Part shown: piece after piece, positions 1-8,070 of the stretch
How positions within the stretch are numbered: the stretch's first letter is position 1
Layout of the letters: each line of letters starts with the position of its first letter
NCBI GenBank assembly: GCA_003674045.1
Contig: PENC01000001.1
Span: forward strand, 620,001 to 684,000
Length of the DNA stretch: 64,000 nt
Direction: 5' to 3'
From: Streptomyces griseocarneus
GTDB taxonomy: Bacteria; Actinomycetota; Actinomycetes; Streptomycetales; Streptomycetaceae
Notes under the pieces: model-generated
Seen by the model: the letters and a program-made list of their open reading frames with translations, nothing else
Told to the model about the DNA's origin: nothing
Databases searched by the model: none
Position numbers and translations under genes: made by a program

Positions 1-504
1 GGACAGGGCACGTCCCTTGCGCACCGCCCGCGGGCAGCGCGCACCAGCGGAACGATGTGTAGCGATCATGTCGCAGAACGTCGCGAAGCGAACCAGTGCC
101 GAACACGATCCGGCCGTTCTTGTACGGTCCCTGCACGAGCTCTGCTGTAACCAGGGGTAACACGCAGGTATGGGCGGAGCGTCGCGGGTGCGTCGGCGGC
201 CTCCCGCCCGTGGCACCGGGCGGCCTCGGGCGCTCCGTGGAGCGCCTCGGCCGTGCGCGCGAAGGGTGGCAAGTTGGCCGGAACATAGGGCCGATAACGG
301 GCCCGCGGGCAATTGTCGGGCAAAGCGCTGACAGCGTGCGGCGCGCGATGGGACGATCGCGATCGTTTTTGCCGTCCGCTGCCAACCGCTTTGCCGTTCA
401 AGACTGTTCGGCTTTTCAACAGCTTTGCTGTTCCGCATCGTTCCGCATCGTTTCGTTGCTCGACCGATCCGCCGTCACGGCGCCACGACGCACAGGGAGA
501 CACG
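1..504. other. Non-coding leader before the DMATS prenyltransferase gene
   Basis: No convincing gene in these 504 bases; the open frames here are GC-rich shadows. Three structured spots are visible. A perfect 14-bp palindrome ACGATCGCGATCGT at 353-366 is followed by a run of five T. An inverted repeat AACAGC-TTT-GCTGTT lies at 418-432. A tandem 10-bp direct repeat TTCCGCATCG occurs twice at 431-450. They sit 55-150 bases upstream of the next start, so they could be promoter or leader elements. A ribosome binding site AGGGAGA (about 494-500) precedes the ATG at 505. Confidence 0.5.
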
Positions 505-1686
505 ATGGAGTCCGCAGGACCCGGCCACCCGCAGCCCCGGCGGCACGACACCTTCGGCACCTTCAGCCCGGACACGGGGGTCATCGCCGAGATGTTCGGC
601 CGCGCCACCCGCTTCGACTCCGACCGGTACCGGCCCACCGACACCTACGCCGAGGTCGCCGCCGACAAGGTGTGGCGTGCCCGGCAGAGCCTCGGACTCA
701 CCGGCGAGACCCGTGAGACGATCCTCGCCCTCCTGCGCGACGTGATCGCCCCCTGGGGCGAACTCCCCGTCGGCGCGCCCCCTGAGCACGCCTGCTGGGT
801 CTCCATCGACGGCATGCCCTTCGAGACCTCCATCGCCTGGGCGGGCACCGAGGCGGGCGTCCGCGTCTCGCTGGAGTCCCCCCGGGGGCCCGCCCGCGAG
901 CGGATGGCCGACGGCATGGAGCTCACCCGCCGACTCGCCGGCCGCCCCGGTGTCAGCCTCGACGGCTACCTGCGCATCGAGGAGCTCTTCACCCCCGACG
1001 ACCCGCAGGGCTACTTCTCGATCTCCCACGCGGTGGCCTGGGTTCCCGACGGCCCGCCCGCGTACAAGGTCTTCCTCAACCCCGCCGCGCACGGCCGGGA
1101 CCAGGCGGCTGACCGCACAGCCGAGGCCCTGGGGCGCCTCGGCCTCGGACGCCCCTGGCGCGCCCTCGCCCGGCACCTCGGCGGCACGTTCGGCCCCGAG
1201 CACGAACCCGTCGCCCTGGCCATGGACCTCGTGCCCGGCGAGACGCTGCGGACCCAGGTCTACCTCGCGCACTCCGGCGTCTCCGCCGACGACATCGACG
1301 CCAAGGCCGCCGCCGACCCCGGCCACGTCCCCGGCTCCTTCGCCCGCGTGTTCCGGGAGGTCAACGGCCCGGACGACGCCCCCGCCTGGAAGCGGAAGCC
1401 CCCCGTCACCACCTTCACCCTCCGGCCCGACCGGGACACACCGGTGGCCACGGCATACGTGCCGATGATCCCCGTGCACGACCACGACGAGGCGGCCCGC
1501 GATCGCGTGGCGGCCTTCCTCCGCTCGGAAGGCATCGACCCGGCCCCCTACGAGAAGCTCCTCGCCGCCGTCTCCGACCGCCCGCTCCCGCAGTCCCGCA
1601 CCCAGAACTTCATCTCGTACCGGGGTGGGGTCTCCCCTCGCTTCTCGGTGTACGTGGCACCGGGGACGTACCGCCCGGCGGACTGA
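505..1686 (+). CDS. DMATS-type (indole) aromatic prenyltransferase
   Basis: 393 aa, matching bacterial members of the tryptophan dimethylallyltransferase (ABBA-fold) family, which attach dimethylallyl or longer prenyl groups to indoles. The family-type Glu that deprotonates the indole NH is visible at E107 in MPFETS. KVFLNP near residue 190 and the C-terminal FISYRGG...FSVYVAPGTYR block are also characteristic. There is no signal peptide, so the enzyme should be cytosolic. The ATG at 505 is preferred over an upstream in-frame start because AGGGAGA lies just before it and homologues are this long. No tryptophanase or monooxygenase, the partners seen in known indole-prenylation clusters, is next to it. 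The acceptor cannot be read from sequence. Confidence 0.85.
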   Translation: MESAGPGHPQPRRHDTFGTFSPDTGVIAEMFGRATRFDSDRYRPTDTYAEVAADKVWRARQSLGLTGETRETILALLRDVIAPWGELPVGAPPEHACWVSIDGMPFETSIAWAGTEAGVRVSLESPRGPARERMADGMELTRRLAGRPGVSLDGYLRIEELFTPDDPQGYFSISHAVAWVPDGPPAYKVFLNPAAHGRDQAADRTAEALGRLGLGRPWRALARHLGGTFGPEHEPVALAMDLVPGETLRTQVYLAHSGVSADDIDAKAAADPGHVPGSFARVFREVNGPDDAPAWKRKPPVTTFTLRPDRDTPVATAYVPMIPVHDHDEAARDRVAAFLRSEGIDPAPYEKLLAAVSDRPLPQSRTQNFISYRGGVSPRFSVYVAPGTYRPAD

Positions 1687-1766
1687 GCGGACGCGCCCGG
1701 GAATAGTCCGCCGCCGGCCGGCGCTGTCCCCATCGTCGTATTGATCTTGAACGTGCGAGGAGTGCC

Positions 1767-2165
1767 ATGAGCGACACCCGGGCTGTCGTCGACGAGTTCT
1801 ACCGCCGGGTCGGCAGCGGTGACATCACCACGCTGGGCGAGCTGTTCGCGGACGAGGTCGACTGGTACGTCTACGGCGCGGAAGAGGTGCCGTGGACGGG
1901 CCGGCGCTCGACGCGCGCGGAGGCGGTCGAGTTCTTCCGGACGCTGCCGGACCAGCTGGAGCCGCAGGAGTACACCGTGTCGCGGATCCTCGTCGACGGG
2001 GAGGACGCCGTGGCCCTCGGCCACATGCGGCAGATCGTCAAGGCCACGGGGGAGATCTTCGACTCCCCCTTCGCCTTCCACTTCACGGTCGTGGCCGGGA
2101 AGATCACGCGCTACATCCCCTACGAGGACAGCCTGGCCCTGGCGCGCGCGTTCGGGGCGGCGTGA
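1767..2165 (+). CDS. SnoaL-like / NTF2-fold protein
   Basis: 132 aa, the usual length of a single SnoaL-like (ketosteroid-isomerase/NTF2 superfamily) domain. The N-terminal helix pattern (VVDEFYRRVGSGD) followed by LFADEVDWYV and a C-terminal beta sheet (FAFHFTVVAGKITRY) is the typical fold signature. Such proteins include small isomerases, cyclases and dehydratases as well as non-catalytic proteins; the substrate cannot be read. The start is supported by GAGGAG 4-5 bases upstream of ATG. The 80-base gap from the prenyltransferase allows, but does not prove, co-transcription. A GC-rich hairpin follows the stop. Confidence 0.75.
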   Translation: MSDTRAVVDEFYRRVGSGDITTLGELFADEVDWYVYGAEEVPWTGRRSTRAEAVEFFRTLPDQLEPQEYTVSRILVDGEDAVALGHMRQIVKATGEIFDSPFAFHFTVVAGKITRYIPYEDSLALARAFGAA

Positions 2166-2170
2166 CGCAT

Positions 2171-2196
2171 CCCCGCGCCCCGAAAGGGGCGCGGGG
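2171..2196. terminator. Hairpin between convergent genes, variant of the dispersed 19-mer repeat
   Basis: Perfect 11-bp stem (CCCCGCGCCCC paired with its complement) closed by a GAAA tetraloop. It lies between the convergent SnoaL-like and S15-hydrolase genes. The right arm continues as GGGGCGCGGGGAACGGCGC, one base off the 19-mer repeat seen elsewhere in the window. A bidirectional, U-tract-free terminator is likely. Confidence 0.65.
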
Positions 2197-2253
2197 AACG
2201 GCGCGGCCGGCCACACGCGACCCGCAGCCGTCCATGTACATCCAGTGGCTCTC

Positions 2254-3843
2254 TCAGTTGCGCACAGGTACGGACAACTCAGGCGGCGAGAAGGCCAGAC
2301 GACCCCCCGCCGGATTGTGCGAGATGTACAAAGGGTCGACTGTGTCGACCACCAACGCCAGGCGATGCCCCGCCGGGACGTCGTACGCCGTGGCGAACAG
2401 ATCGAGGTTCACCCCGAACGCCTTCCCCGGCTGGACACCGCGGAACGTGTACGGCGCGTGGCTGATCAGGCGGCCCACGCCCAGCGGGCCCACGTCGTAG
2501 AGGTAGGCGACGGCCGTGCCCGTGTCCTTGTCACCGGTCACCGACGTCTTGACCGTCACCGTGCCGCGGATGCGCTGTTCGCGGTCGTACGGGCCGGTCT
2601 GCCACACCGCGGCGTACGAGCGCGGCAGCAGCGGCACGGAGACCATGGGCGGGATCTTGAGGAACTGGTCGAGCGCGTTGGACAGGATCGCGGTGCCGCC
2701 GTCGGCGCCGGAGTCGACGCCGGTACGGATCGTGCGAGCGCCCTCCAGGGACACGGAGCGCCGGTTCGCCTGGACGTCCGCCCAGCTCGCGTACGGCTCG
2801 TAGGTCCCGCCGGAGCGGGAGGCGAGCTGGACGGGGGCCTCGCGGTCGATGCCGTTGGACTCGCCCTTCAGGTAGCGGTCGAACCAGCGGCGGGCGTGCG
2901 TCCAGGTGTCGTTGGGCAGTCCGAGCAGGCCCGTGAGCTCGCCGGTCGCGTGGTCGCCCGGGCGGAACTCCAGGCGCTTGGGGCCGGTCAGCCGCTCGTA
3001 GAACTTCGCGTACTGGTTCGGGGTGAAGACCGAGTCGCCCCACGCGTTGCCCAGCATGACGGCCGTGCCGTTGGCGTTGATGCGGTCGAGGTACGTGGCG
3101 GGGGAGCGCTTGGCGCCCCAGTCCAGCATGTCCTGTTCCTTGGAGAGATCGGAGGACAGGAACTCCTTAAGGATTCGCTGGAGTTCGTCCCCGGGTCTCC
3201 CCGTGAGCTTGCCCAGGCCGCCGAGCAGCTCGGCGGCCTGGAGGTGCTGGGTGCGCTCGCCGTAGATCGACTCGACGAGGTCGGCCCAGCCGCTCAGCGC
3301 GGTGACCGCCTTGACCCGCGGGTCGGACGCGGCGGAGAGCAGGCTGATGCCCGCCCCGTACGAGACGCCGCCCATGCCGATCCTGGCCGGGTCGGCGGGG
3401 GTGTGGGCGAGCGCCCAGTCGATGACCTTGGCGGAGTCGGCGACGTCCGGTGCCCCGGCCGTCTCGATCTTCCCGCCGGAGAGCCAGAAGCCGCGCGCGG
3501 TGTAGCTGACCACGACGTAGCCCGCCTCGGCGAGCTGCTTGGCCTGCGCGACGTACTCGAACTGCGGCATGGCCCAGCTGGTGGGGAACACGATCAGGGG
3601 GTAGCGGCGCGAGGTGTCCGCGGGGGCGAAGACATTGCCCTTGAGAGCGATGCCGCCGGAGCCGGGGATGTCGGTGAACCGGACCGTCGTGGAGACTGCC
3701 GAGGCGGTTGACGCCGTCACGGCGGCCGGGCGCTGCGGCGCGGCCTGGGCGGCGGGCGCGGTGCCGAACGCCGCCCCCGCCAGCAACGCGGCGGAGGCGA
3801 CGCCGACGGCCGAGGCGCGCAGGGACTTCCGAGGGTGTCGCAC
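2254..3843 (-). CDS. Secreted CocE/NonD-type S15 hydrolase (X-Pro dipeptidyl-peptidase-like)
   Basis: 529 aa from the preferred GTG at 3843. A second GTG lies at 3849, but the AGGAG at 3851-3855 is well spaced (7 bases) only for the inner one. A signal peptide of about 35 residues has an Ala-rich core and an AQA-A cleavage site. The alpha/beta hydrolase domain carries the nucleophile elbow GGVSYGAG, a GDHATGEL segment that could hold the acid/histidine region, and a C-terminal jelly-roll typical of the S15/CocE family (AYDVPAGHRLALVVDT). Expected role: extracellular peptide or ester hydrolysis. The exact substrate is not readable. It stands alone and converges on the preceding plus-strand genes. 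Confidence 0.85.
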   Translation of the reverse strand: MRHPRKSLRASAVGVASAALLAGAAFGTAPAAQAAPQRPAAVTASTASAVSTTVRFTDIPGSGGIALKGNVFAPADTSRRYPLIVFPTSWAMPQFEYVAQAKQLAEAGYVVVSYTARGFWLSGGKIETAGAPDVADSAKVIDWALAHTPADPARIGMGGVSYGAGISLLSAASDPRVKAVTALSGWADLVESIYGERTQHLQAAELLGGLGKLTGRPGDELQRILKEFLSSDLSKEQDMLDWGAKRSPATYLDRINANGTAVMLGNAWGDSVFTPNQYAKFYERLTGPKRLEFRPGDHATGELTGLLGLPNDTWTHARRWFDRYLKGESNGIDREAPVQLASRSGGTYEPYASWADVQANRRSVSLEGARTIRTGVDSGADGGTAILSNALDQFLKIPPMVSVPLLPRSYAAVWQTGPYDREQRIRGTVTVKTSVTGDKDTGTAVAYLYDVGPLGVGRLISHAPYTFRGVQPGKAFGVNLDLFATAYDVPAGHRLALVVDTVDPLYISHNPAGGRLAFSPPELSVPVRN

Positions 3844-4008
3844 GGTCACTCTCCTGAACGTCGGTGCCGCGCGGGGGAAGTGGGGCGCGCGGCACGCCGA
3901 TGAGAAGTGACCTGACGGTAACCTCAGTTGTTTACCTGCGGTAATGGTCCGGCAAGTTACGCGTGGGTAACGATCTGCGTCGCTGATGGCCGTCGTGCCG
4001 GCGGAGTG

Positions 4009-5202
4009 TCAGGCGTCCGCGCCCAGCCACAGGTCCGGGCCGAACACCTCGTAGTGGATGTCGGCCGCCGCCACGCCCGCCGCCAGGAGCTGGGTGCGGG
4101 CCGCGCGGAGGAAGGGCAGCGGGCCGCAGAGGTAGGCGGTGGTGCCCGCGGGGATGTCGATGCGGGAGAGGTCGGCGAACCCCGTGCGGTCGGCCGGGTG
4201 GTCCCCGGCCTCGGGCTCCTCGTACCAGACGTGCGCGGCGGCGTCCGGGAGCTTGGCCGTGAGCTGGAGCAGGTCGGTGCGGAAGGCGTGGGTGGACTCG
4301 CTGCGGTCGGCGTGCACGGCGATGACCCTGCGGCCGTCGCCCGCCGCGGCGAGGTGGGAGAGCATCCCGATCATCGGGGTGCAGCCGATGCCCGCGGAGG
4401 CGAGGAGCACGGGGGACGTGCCCGGCTCCAGCACCACGTCGCCGAACGGCGCGCCGACCAGCAGGACGTCGCCCACGCCCACGTGGTCGTGGAGGTGGTT
4501 CGAGACCTCGCCCGCCGGGTCGCCGGAGTCGCGCTTGACGGAGAACTGGAGCACGTCGTCCGGCTCGCCGGAGAGGCTGTACTGCCGGATCTGCCGCGCC
4601 CCGTCGGGCAATTCGACCTGCACGGAGACGTACTGCCCGGGACGCGCGGCGGGCAGCGGCCGCCCGTCGAGGGGGCGGACGAGGAAGGTGGCGACCTCGG
4701 CGGTCTCCCGGAGCCGTCCGACGACGCGGCAGGGTATGCGGGTGTCCCCGTCCTCGGTGCCCGCCGCCGCGTACAGCCCGGCCTCGATCGCGACGAGGGC
4801 GTTGGCCATCAGCCAGTAGACCTCGTCCCAGGCCGCGGCGACCTCGGGGGTGACGGCGTCGCCGAGCACCTCGGCGATGGCGGCGAAGAGGTGCCGCTGG
4901 ACGAGCGGGTACTGCTCCGGTGCGACGCCCAGCGAGGCGTGCTTGTGCGCGATGCGCGCCAGCATCGCGTCCGGGCGGACCTCCGGGTGCTCGACCAGCG
5001 CGGCGGCGAACGCCGCGATGGAACCGGCGAGGGCCTGGCGCTGGCTGCCGTTCGCCTGGTTGCCCCGGTTGAAGAGATCACGCAGCAGCTCGGGGTGCTC
5101 CGCGAAGAGCTTGTCGTAGAAGAGCGGCGTGATCTCGCCGATCGCGCCACCGACGGCGGGGAGGGTGGCGCGGACGATCTCGGTGGACTTGGGGGACAGC
5201 AT
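4009..5202 (-). CDS. hmp: Flavohaemoglobin (nitric oxide dioxygenase)
   Basis: 397 aa, the standard Hmp length. The globin domain (1-140) has the haem-pocket Tyr (Y29 in LFYD) and the proximal His in KHASLG (H88). A ferredoxin-reductase domain follows, with the FAD motif RQYSLS and the NAD-binding SAGIGCTPMIGML and CGPLPFL. The enzyme converts NO plus O2 to nitrate using NAD(P)H in the cytosol. It lies just downstream of nsrR on the same strand. A 23-bp NsrR-like palindrome 25 bases before its ATG implies repression relieved by NO. Confidence 0.95.
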   Translation of the reverse strand: MLSPKSTEIVRATLPAVGGAIGEITPLFYDKLFAEHPELLRDLFNRGNQANGSQRQALAGSIAAFAAALVEHPEVRPDAMLARIAHKHASLGVAPEQYPLVQRHLFAAIAEVLGDAVTPEVAAAWDEVYWLMANALVAIEAGLYAAAGTEDGDTRIPCRVVGRLRETAEVATFLVRPLDGRPLPAARPGQYVSVQVELPDGARQIRQYSLSGEPDDVLQFSVKRDSGDPAGEVSNHLHDHVGVGDVLLVGAPFGDVVLEPGTSPVLLASAGIGCTPMIGMLSHLAAAGDGRRVIAVHADRSESTHAFRTDLLQLTAKLPDAAAHVWYEEPEAGDHPADRTGFADLSRIDIPAGTTAYLCGPLPFLRAARTQLLAAGVAAADIHYEVFGPDLWLGADA

Positions 5203-5226
5203 CGATGGCTCCTGTACGTCCGGTTT

Positions 5227-5249
5227 AATTGGTATTCGAGATGCGTATT
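5227..5249 (-). promoter_or_regulatory. NsrR-like operator upstream of hmp
   Basis: A 23-bp imperfect inverted repeat in the 11-1-11 layout described for Streptomyces NsrR, centred on 5238. Read on the minus strand it runs AATACGCATCT, then C, then GAATACCAATT. It lies 25 bases upstream of the hmp ATG, where it would cover the promoter. A second site of the same shape lies before nsrR. Recognition is from memory of the published site architecture. Confidence 0.75.
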
Positions 5250-5295
5250 TATTGGCGTGCGCAAGGACGGCTGCCGGGATGTGTTTTCTTTTCCG

Positions 5296-5739
5296 TCAGT
5301 CCGCCGGGCGGGAGCTCAGGGTCAGCAGCAGGGGGCCGGTGGGCGGGCCCGCGAGATCCTCGACCGTGATCGGGTCGAGGGCGGCGAAGAATGCCTCCTG
5401 TGCGTCGCGCAGGGCGCCGCGCAGTCTGCACGCGCTGCGCAGCGGGCACGGCGGGTCGTCCTCGCAGCCGACGACGTCGCCCGCCCCCTCCAGCTCGCGG
5501 ACCAGGCGCCCGATCGAGGCGGCCCGCCCGGCGGCGGTGAGCGTGAGCCCGCCGCCGCGGCCGCGCCGCGCCTCGACGATCCCCAGGTGCTGGAGTCGGC
5601 TGACCACCTTGGCGGCGTGCGTGTACGGCACTCCTACGGCTCCGGCCACTTCGCGGGTGGTCGGAGCCTCGTCGCCGTGCGTCACGGTGAGGCGCATGGC
5701 GATGCGGAGGGCGATGTCGGTGCCCTTGGTAAGTCGCAC
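5296..5739 (-). CDS. nsrR: Rrf2-family nitric-oxide-sensing repressor NsrR
   Basis: 147 aa starting at GTG 5739. The Rrf2 winged helix begins immediately (RLTKGTDIALR). The iron-sulphur ligands fit NsrR: cysteines at 92, 98 and 104 in a C-x5-C-x5-C arrangement, plus Asp8, the non-cysteine ligand reported for the Streptomyces protein. NsrR holds a [4Fe-4S] cluster that reacts with NO and thereby loses DNA binding. It is on the same strand as hmp with a 93-base gap, and an NsrR-like site 17 bases before its start points to autorepression. Confidence 0.92.
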   Translation of the reverse strand: MRLTKGTDIALRIAMRLTVTHGDEAPTTREVAGAVGVPYTHAAKVVSRLQHLGIVEARRGRGGGLTLTAAGRAASIGRLVRELEGAGDVVGCEDDPPCPLRSACRLRGALRDAQEAFFAALDPITVEDLAGPPTGPLLLTLSSRPAD

Positions 5740-5755
5740 GTGGGTGACCCTACCT

Positions 5756-5778
5756 AATTGGTTTCTTGGATGCCAGTT
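5756..5778 (-). promoter_or_regulatory. NsrR-like operator upstream of nsrR
   Basis: A 23-bp imperfect 11-1-11 inverted repeat; on the plus strand it begins AATTGGTTTCT and ends GGATGCCAGTT. The spacing and the AATTGG/CCA(G)TT half-ends match the site before hmp. It lies 17-39 bases upstream of the nsrR GTG, as expected for autoregulation. Confidence 0.72.
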
Positions 5779-5818
5779 ATCTCTGGCCGCGCCGGTGGGG
5801 GTGGGATGCCGCCCGGTT

Positions 5819-5912
5819 TTGGCTGCGCCTACCGGGGTGGGTCTTGTGCTTCGGTGTGCGGCTGCGGGTTCGTTGTGGCTTGTCGCGCAGTTCCCCGCGC
5901 CCCTGACGGGGC
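5819..5912 (+). repeat. Composite dispersed repeat, plus orientation
   Basis: About 94 bases: a 5' box GGCTGCGCCTACCGGGG, a middle GTGCGGCTGCGGGTT, and a 3' module with the exact 19-mer GCGCAGTTCCCCGCGCCCC at 5885-5903 followed by TGACGGGGC. The same order of modules recurs at 36501-36597 and 48619-48705. It lies between the 3' end of ggt and the start of nsrR and is non-coding. Confidence 0.8.
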
Positions 5913-5984
5913 GCGATCGCCGTACGGGGGCTCCCGCCTTCTGGCCCCCGGCTGAGCCGACACGCCTTCCGGTCGCCGTCACCG

Positions 5985-6021
5985 CCCGTAAGGGGCGCGG
6001 GGAACTGCGCGACCAGCCACA
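5985..6021 (-). repeat. Dispersed 19-mer repeat, inverted copy
   Basis: The exact 19-mer in reverse orientation at 5992-6010. With the copy at 5885-5903 it makes a long inverted repeat whose arms extend to about 36 bases (TGTGGCT-GTCGCGCAGTTCC and so on) around a loop of roughly 75 bases. It sits downstream of the minus-strand ggt gene and could act as its terminator. Confidence 0.8.
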
Positions 6022-6099
6022 GGCGACCCGCAGATGCATGCCGGCCTTACCACCCACCCCAGTGGGCGGGAGCCGACGACGGTGGGCACCCCGGACGCA

Positions 6100-7908
6100 T
6101 CACTGAGGCCGCACGACCGCCGCCGAGCCGCCGCCGCGGCGTGTGCGTTCCGCCGCTGCGAGCCAGCGGCCGTCCGGCAGTCGCTGGACGCCCGTCGCGG
6201 CGCCGATCTCGGGGTTCTTCTTGAAGACGTGGCCGATCGCCTCCAGGCGTGCGCGCAGGGGGCTGTTCCAGAGGCCCGGTTCGAGTTCGGTCGCGGCCGC
6301 GTTGCGCTGGCTGGCGCGCGGGGCGGCGATCGCGTCGACGAGGGGCATGTGGCGGTCGACGTGGTTGAGCAGGGTCTGGAGCGCCGTCGTGATGATCGAC
6401 GCGCCACCGGGCGAGCCGAGCGCGAAGGCGGGCCTGCCGTGGTCGAGGACGATGGTCGGGGAGATGGACGAGCGCGGCCGCTTGCCGGGGCCCGGCAGGT
6501 TCGGGTCGTGGACGCCCGGTGTGACGGGCACGAAGGAGAAGTCCGTCAGCTCGTTGTTGAGCAGGAAGCCCCGGCCGGGGACGGCGATCCCGCTGCCGCC
6601 GGTCTGCTCGATGGTGAGCGTGTAGGCGACGACGTTCCCCCACTTGTCGGCGACCGTCAGGTGCGTGGTGTTCTCGCCCTCGTACGGCGTGGCCGCCGCC
6701 CTGCCCCGCGTGCCGCAGGGCACCGGGTGCCGGGGGTCGCCGGGCGCGAGGGGGCTGTTCAGCACGGACGTGTCGGAGACGAGGCAGGCGCGGGCGTCGG
6801 CGAACGACTTGGACGTGAGCGCCTTGGCGGGCACGTTCTCCTGTGCCGGGTCGCCGACCCAGCGGTTGCGGTCGGCGAACGCGATCCGGCTGGCCTCGAT
6901 GTAGCGGTGGAGATAGGTCTGCTCGCTCGCCTTCGAGAGGTCGCCGTGCTCCAGGATGTTGAGGGCCTCCGCGACCGCGGTGCCGCCGGAGGACGAGGGA
7001 GCCATGCCGTAGACGTCCAGACCCCGGTAGGTCGTACGGGTCGGGGCCTCCCGCTTGACGGAGTACGCCCGCAGGTCACGCTCCGTCAGATCACCTGGAC
7101 GTGCGGTGCGGTGGGACTTCGGGTCGACGGGGGGCTTGCGCGCGGTCCGGACGATGTCGCGGCCGATGGCGCCGCGGTACAGGGCGCCGATGCCCTGCCT
7201 GCCCAGCGTTTCGTAGGTGCGGGCGAGATCGGGGTTCCTGAGGGTGCTGCCGACCACGGGCAGCTTGCCGCCCGGCAGGAAGAGGGCCGCGGTGGCCGGG
7301 AAGTCCCTGAAGCGTGCCTCGTTGTCGGCGGTCTGCTGCCGGAAGGTGGAGTCGACGGTGAAGCCGTGGCGCGCGATGCGCTCGGCGGGCTTCAGCACCT
7401 GCCCGAGGGACCGGCTGCCCCAGGCGCGCAGGGCGGCGTCCCAGGTGGCGGGGGTGCCGGGCGTGCCGACGCTGAGGCCGCTGGTGACGGCGTCGTCGAA
7501 GGGCAAGGGCTTCCCGTGCTCCAGGAAGAGGCCCTTGTCCGCGCTGAGCGGGGCGCGTTCGCGGCCGTCGAGGGTGGAGACGCGGTGGTGCTTCGCGTCG
7601 TAGTGGACGAAATAGCCGCCGCCGCCGACACCCGCCGAGTACGGCTCGGTGACACCGAGCGCGGCGGCGGTGGCGACAGCGGCGTCGACGGCGTTGCCGC
7701 CCTTGCGCAGCACCTCGATGCCCGCCGCCGTCGCGTCGGCGTCGACGCTGGCCACGGCTCCGCCGTAACCGGTGGCGACGGGGGATTTTGAGGGTGTGCG
7801 ATCGGGGGCCGCCGCCGCGGTGGCGGGTGCGATGCCTGCGGCCAACAGGCCGACGGCGGCGGCGAGTACGGGCAGGCGCCGATGAGTGGTCGTTCTCGCG
7901 CGGACCAT
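6100..7908 (-). CDS. ggt: Secreted gamma-glutamyltransferase
   Basis: 602 aa from ATG 7908, chosen over an ATG 12 bases upstream because GGAGG lies 5 bases before it. A signal peptide (about 35 aa, ending ATAAAA) directs export. The precursor has the autoprocessing, nucleophilic Thr in GENTTHLTVAD, followed by GNVVAYTLTIEQTGGSGI and the substrate-binding GSPGGASI. The enzyme cleaves the gamma-glutamyl bond of glutathione-like peptides or transfers the gamma-glutamyl group; actinomycetes use mycothiol, so peptide scavenging is more likely. It stands alone. A second, non-secreted family member lies at 17.3-19.1 kb. Confidence 0.93.
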   Translation of the reverse strand: MVRARTTTHRRLPVLAAAVGLLAAGIAPATAAAAPDRTPSKSPVATGYGGAVASVDADATAAGIEVLRKGGNAVDAAVATAAALGVTEPYSAGVGGGGYFVHYDAKHHRVSTLDGRERAPLSADKGLFLEHGKPLPFDDAVTSGLSVGTPGTPATWDAALRAWGSRSLGQVLKPAERIARHGFTVDSTFRQQTADNEARFRDFPATAALFLPGGKLPVVGSTLRNPDLARTYETLGRQGIGALYRGAIGRDIVRTARKPPVDPKSHRTARPGDLTERDLRAYSVKREAPTRTTYRGLDVYGMAPSSSGGTAVAEALNILEHGDLSKASEQTYLHRYIEASRIAFADRNRWVGDPAQENVPAKALTSKSFADARACLVSDTSVLNSPLAPGDPRHPVPCGTRGRAAATPYEGENTTHLTVADKWGNVVAYTLTIEQTGGSGIAVPGRGFLLNNELTDFSFVPVTPGVHDPNLPGPGKRPRSSISPTIVLDHGRPAFALGSPGGASIITTALQTLLNHVDRHMPLVDAIAAPRASQRNAAATELEPGLWNSPLRARLEAIGHVFKKNPEIGAATGVQRLPDGRWLAAAERTRRGGGSAAVVRPQ

Positions 7909-7998
7909 CCCTACCTCCATGCGGGAGAGCGGGCCCCGGAGCCTACTCGCCCGTCAGGGGGGCGCGCCATGACCCCGGCCGGGACCCCGCCGACGGAG

Positions 7999-8034
7999 GA
8001 CGCCCCTCCGCGCGACAGGGCGCGGAGGGGCGTC
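7999..8034 (-). terminator. Perfect GC hairpin after the SGNH lipase gene
   Basis: Fifteen-bp perfect stem (left arm GACGCCCCTCCGCGC at 7999-8013) with a 6-base loop, 36 bases beyond the stop of the minus-strand lipase gene and upstream of ggt. There is no U-tract, as is common for Streptomyces terminators. Confidence 0.75.
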
Positions 8035-8070
8035 TCCCGTTGCTCCCGTCGGTGAAGCCGGGTGTACGCG

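Noticed and set aside
5152..5320. hmp and nsrR as divergent genes
   Set aside because: Both read on the minus strand; each has its own upstream site.
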